DNA from: DATFVA01 sp963811905 | GTDB lineage: Bacteria > Bacteroidota > Ignavibacteria > Ignavibacteriales > Ignavibacteriaceae | Assembly: GCA_963811905.1 (NCBI GenBank) | Contig: CAWETK010000007.1 | Coordinates: 113,105-177,104 of the forward strand | DNA: 64,000 nucleotides | Reading direction: 5' to 3' | Shown: positions 60,706 through 64,000 of the stretch, one piece after another | How the letters are laid out: each line of letters starts with the position of its first letter | Position numbering within the stretch: the stretch's first letter is position 1 | Made by a program: the position numbers and the translations under genes | The notes under the pieces: model-generated | What the model saw: only the letters and a program-made list of their open reading frames with translations | Told to the model about the DNA's origin: nothing | The model's database searches: none

Positions 60706-62779
60706 ATGGCTGATAAAAATACTGCAGGTTCGGAATTCAAACCTTATATCTCTCCCTCACAATCAATCCCTGAACTAACTCTTAAATCAATTCTGATGGG
60801 TGCGTTTTTCGGAATTTTATTCGGCGCAGCTTCAGTGTTCCTGGCTTTAAAAGCAGGATTAACTGTATCGGCCTCAATTCCCATTGCTGTTTTAGCAATT
60901 TCTATCGGAAGGAAATATTTTAAGACTACCATACTTGAAAACAATATCATTCAAACTACCGGCTCAGCCGGTGAGTCAATAGCTGCCGGTGTAGTTTTTA
61001 CCCTCCCCGCCTTTTTATTTATGTCGATGAATGATTCCGGCGTGAGCATTGGTGCAAGCTATTTTAATTACTGGACAATATTAGCATTGGCAATGTTCGG
61101 GGGCGTGCTTGGTACTCTGATGATGATTCCTTTACGCCGTTCACTTATAGTAAATGAACATCATACATTGCCTTATCCGGAAGGTACTGCCTGTGCATCG
61201 GTACTTATAGCAGGCGATAAAGGAGGCGATTTTGCCAAAACTGCATACCAGGGACTGTCGGTTGCACTTGGCTATGCATTGCTTCAAAGAGTTTTCCATG
61301 TAATTGCAGAGGCTCCGTCATGGGTATCTGCACAAACGAACAGATTTTTTCCTTCCGCAACCGTAAATGGTGAGATTACCCCTGAATATATGGGTGTCGG
61401 TTATATAATCGGTCCTAAAATAGCCGGTATATTGGTCGCCGGCGGTGTGCTTGCCTGGCTGGGATTAATTCCACTGCTTGCAAGTCTTGTCCCTGCTGAT
61501 GTTATAGCCCAACAGCTGATAAAATTAGGTTATTTGAAAGACATGGTCACCTCCGGCGGTCCCGGGAACTGGAATCCTCAGCTTCATACTTTTGCCAGTT
61601 ATCCTGAAGCTATATACCGCGCATACATAAGACAAATAGGCGCAGGTGCTGTTGCTGCCGGCGGTCTGATCACGCTTATTAAGACTTTCCCTACAATCAT
61701 CTCCTCATTCAAAGGAAGCGTGGCATCGCTTAAAAATAAGTCGGGTGAAGTTAAAGTTATCCGCACCGAAAATGATCTTTCATTTCTTACTGTTATCGTG
61801 GGAAGCGTAGGATTAGTAATAATTATGATCCTGCTTCCAATGATCCCCGGAGACACTGTTGTAAACAAACTCCTGCTGGGAGTTCTTGTTATAGTATTCG
61901 GTTTTTTCTTTGTAACGGTTTCAAGCAGGATAGTCGGTATAATCGGATCAAGTTCAAACCCAATCTCAGGAATGACGATTGCAACTTTAATGGGTACAGG
62001 GCTTGTGTTTATCGCAGTAGGCTGGACGGGTAAAGTATTTGAACCGATGGCGCTTGTGGTAGGAAGTATGATATGTATTGCTGCGGCGAATGCCGGCGCC
62101 ACCTCCCAGGATTTGAAAACCGGATATTTAGTGGGTGCTACGCCAAGATACCAGCAGATCGCTTTATTCATAGGAGCTATAGTTTCTTCACTGGTAATTG
62201 GGTGGACGATCCAGCAGCTTGATTCTCCCACACCCGATATGGCTTCAATGGGAATTATACATGCGATTGGAAGCGATAAATTTCCTGCACCACAGGGTAC
62301 TCTTATGGCTACGCTGATAAAAGGACTTCTTTCATTCAACCTTGACTGGCAGTTTGTGCTTGTAGGAGCTTTTCTTGCAATTACAGTCGAACTTTGCGGT
62401 GTTAATGCTTTATCTTTTGCAGTTGGTGCTTATCTTCCTTTATCTACCACACTTCCGATATTTGTAGGCGGAGCGATTAAAGGTGTATCTGATAAAATTG
62501 CTGCCAGGAAGGGAGAGGCAAGAGAAGATAGTGAACTCGGAAGCGGCAGTCTTTTTGCCACCGGGCTTGTTGCAGGAGGTGCCCTTGCGGGGGTCATTGT
62601 CGCCTTGCTTTCGGTGAACGATAATATATTTAACTTCTTTAAGTCAATTAGTACCGAAGGATTTTTAAGCGGGGCTACTTGGAGAGGGGGGATATGAGAT
62701 CCTCGGTGTTATCTTTTTTGCGCTGATGGGATTTATTCTGTATAAAGTATCGCGTAAACCACAGGCAAAAATAGAATAA
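60706..62779 (+). CDS. OPT family oligopeptide transporter, last helix frameshifted
   Basis: The continuous frame runs 60706-62697 (663 residues) and shows the OPT family: about fifteen helices, the S-A-G-E-S-I-A-A-G-V-V-F-T-L-P-A motif near 86, H-H-T-L-P-Y-P-E-G-T-A-C-A near 147 and N-P-I-S-G-M-T near 421. It stops right after a run of six G (62686-62691). One frame over, 62690-62776 encodes the missing end G-Y-E-I-L-G-V-I-F-F-A-L-M-G-F-I-L-Y-K-V, a final helix, with stop at 62779. Five G instead of six would restore the full protein. It imports peptides or metal chelates in relatives. Confidence 0.87.
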
Positions 62780-62788
62780 CCTGACCTG

Positions 62789-64000
62789 ATGAAAAATCAA
62801 GCAATTATGAAGACTGAACCATCCACCTTATCAAGGTGGATGGTTCTTTTATTTCTCAGCATTGCGATGTTCGGAAATTATTATGTCTTCGACTCAATTG
62901 CACTTGTTGCCGATCAATTAAAAACAGGACTTGGTTTTTCGGATTTCAATATAGGACAGCTTTATTCAGCTTACAGTCTTGCCGCTATTATAGTCCTGGT
63001 TTTCGGCGGTGTACTTGTAGATAAATGGGGAACAAAAAAATCTGCTATTGTTTTTGCCTCTATCTGTACCATTTCAGGCTTCCTTGTGGCATTCTCATCA
63101 AATCTCTACCTGATGCTGGCCGGCAGATTCCTGCTGGGAATCGGATCTGAACCATTGATAGTTGCAATTACAGTTGCGATTGCCAAATGGTTCAAAGGAA
63201 AGGAACTTAGTTTTGCTATGGGTATCAATTTACTTGTAGCCCGCAGCGGAACGGTTGGCGTTGATAATTCTCCTTCAGTCTTTCCGGGACTGTATAGCGG
63301 CGGATATTCGGGACCACTTTTCCTTGCAGCAATTATCGGAATTTTATCATTTGCAGGGATACTGATATATTACATCCTGGAATCATCCGGTGAAAAGAAA
63401 TTTAACCTAAGCGGGGGAGGAGCTGTTGATAAACTAAACCTTAAAGATTTCTTTAAGTACAATAAATCATTCTGGTACATCACTCTCTTATGCGTAACTT
63501 TTTATTCCGGGATATTCCCCTTCAGAAGTTTTGCAGTTAAGTTCTTTATGGAGAGTCATAATATCTCCCGTGAGTCAGCAGGCTGGATGATTTCTATGCT
63601 CCCTTTATCCGCAATGATAGCTACACCATTAATTGGCCTCCTAGTTGATTTTATCGGTAAACGTGCCACACTCATGATGGTAGGTTCAATTTTACTGATG
63701 CCTGTCTACCTGCTGATGGCTTACAGCAGCGTTTCTCTCTACGTCCCTGTAATTATGATGGGGGTAGCATTTTCCCTAATACCAGCCGTTATGTGGCCTG
63801 CCGTAGCTTATATCGTTAAAGAAAACAGGCTTGGCTCCGGCTATGCCCTTATGACGCTTATACAGCAGATTGGTATGATGATATTCCCTGTATTGATTGG
63901 AGCAACGAACGATTATGCAGGAGCAAGTGCAGCGCATCCCCAGGGCTATAATCCCGGAATGTGGATATTTTCCATCCTCGGATTCCTTGGATTCCTCTTT
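62789..64000 (+). CDS. MFS transporter (partial, runs off the window)
   Basis: An open frame of more than 400 residues beginning M-K-N-Q-A-I-M-K-T-E-P. It has eleven or more helices, the MFS loop G-G-V-L-V-D-K-W-G-T-K-K (about 71-82, the G-x-x-x-D-R-x-G-R-R/K signature form) and R-F-L-L-G-I-G near 114, then a repeat of the loop at G-L-L-V-D-F-I-G-K-R in the second half. It is a major facilitator, perhaps a metabolite or nitrate-type carrier; substrate unknown. The start (62789, 62807 or 62840) is unsure because a terminator-like hairpin covers the first codons. Confidence 0.85.
   Translation, partial: MKNQAIMKTEPSTLSRWMVLLFLSIAMFGNYYVFDSIALVADQLKTGLGFSDFNIGQLYSAYSLAAIIVLVFGGVLVDKWGTKKSAIVFASICTISGFLVAFSSNLYLMLAGRFLLGIGSEPLIVAITVAIAKWFKGKELSFAMGINLLVARSGTVGVDNSPSVFPGLYSGGYSGPLFLAAIIGILSFAGILIYYILESSGEKKFNLSGGGAVDKLNLKDFFKYNKSFWYITLLCVTFYSGIFPFRSFAVKFFMESHNISRESAGWMISMLPLSAMIATPLIGLLVDFIGKRATLMMVGSILLMPVYLLMAYSSVSLYVPVIMMGVAFSLIPAVMWPAVAYIVKENRLGSGYALMTLIQQIGMMIFPVLIGATNDYAGASAAHPQGYNPGMWIFSILGFLGFLF
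62817..62854 (+). terminator. Terminator-like hairpin inside the 5' end of the MFS gene
   Basis: AACCATCCACCTT (62817-62829) and AAGGTGGATGGTT (62833-62845) pair perfectly over 13 bases with a 3-base loop, followed by CTTTTATTT. By form it is an intrinsic terminator for the OPT transcript, yet it lies within the first 20 codons of the MFS frame. Confidence 0.75.

Overview
The window looks like chromosome of a free-living, heterotrophic member of the Bacteroidota/Chlorobiota/Ignavibacteriota group, most likely an Ignavibacteria-like organism. The reasons are four secreted proteins ending in the type IX secretion tail with the F-P-N-P-F-N-P-S-T signature, many lipoproteins, AT-rich coding sequence with frequent TTG/GTG starts, and gene families typical of that group (DUF1343/NamZ, DUF6263-like, MuiA/DUF4139 with an inserted carboxypeptidase-regulatory domain, SatD, TIGR02757, class II ribonucleotide reductase). 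This placement is inference from family content; no rRNA or tRNA gene was seen.

Layout. 0-15.5 kb: NlpC/P60 lipoprotein, PAP2 phosphatase, B12-dependent ribonucleotide reductase (nrdJ), an ABC exporter with a LolA-like protein, a small beta-barrel, fabF, a PAP2/GNAT pair, a hybrid histidine kinase and ornithine aminotransferase. 15.5-16.4 kb: a gene-free repeat island (11-bp array, 118-bp tandem repeats with G-runs, a 105-bp inverted-repeat element). 16.4-31.2 kb: YjbQ, S1/P1-like nuclease/phospholipase, two type IX cargo proteins (a GH13 amylase and a beta-helix protein), then a long minus-strand block with NamZ, ndk, sucD, two tatA genes, purQ-purS, pssA-psd and a purC-like gene. 31.3-35 kb: ybaB-recR-methyltransferase-two lipoproteins-ftsX. 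35-41.5 kb: an exopolysaccharide export operon (SLBB protein, Wzc-like tyrosine kinase, Wza-like porin, Wzz-like protein, UDP-glucuronate decarboxylase). 41.6-44.8 kb: purL and YihY. 44.8-45.7 kb: a second repeat island with a 327-bp tandem duplication. 45.7-48.5 kb: a nitrosative-stress/iron-sulfur repair operon (Rrf2 regulator, NapH-like ferredoxin, RIC/ScdA, group III truncated globin). 48.5-53.2 kb: a BON-like small protein, a third repeat island, a BNR-repeat type IX cargo protein, a DUF1670 gene pair and a polypurine tract. 53.2-64 kb: lipoprotein, a MuiA-like gene broken by three frameshifts, a YCF48-type beta-propeller cargo protein, SatD with a membrane partner, TIGR02757, an OPT transporter with a frameshifted tail and an MFS transporter running off the end.

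How it fits together. The purQ, purS, purL and purC-like genes together encode most of two neighbouring steps of purine synthesis, although purL lies 12.5 kb from purQS. The Rrf2-NapH-RIC-globin set is a coherent NO-damage response. The exopolysaccharide operon has export and chain-length machinery but no glycosyltransferases in view. Four type IX cargo proteins are present but no secretion machinery, so that must lie elsewhere.

The most unusual things are: a leader in front of the first DUF1670 gene able to form two mutually exclusive hairpins, one of which hides the ribosome binding site; twin six-copy arrays of exact 11-bp period sharing the core CGTAT, 33 kb apart; a lipoprotein gene whose only sensible start is ATT; a lysine-rich tail on SucD; and a set of single-base frameshifts (in four genes) that are either sequencing errors or real decay.
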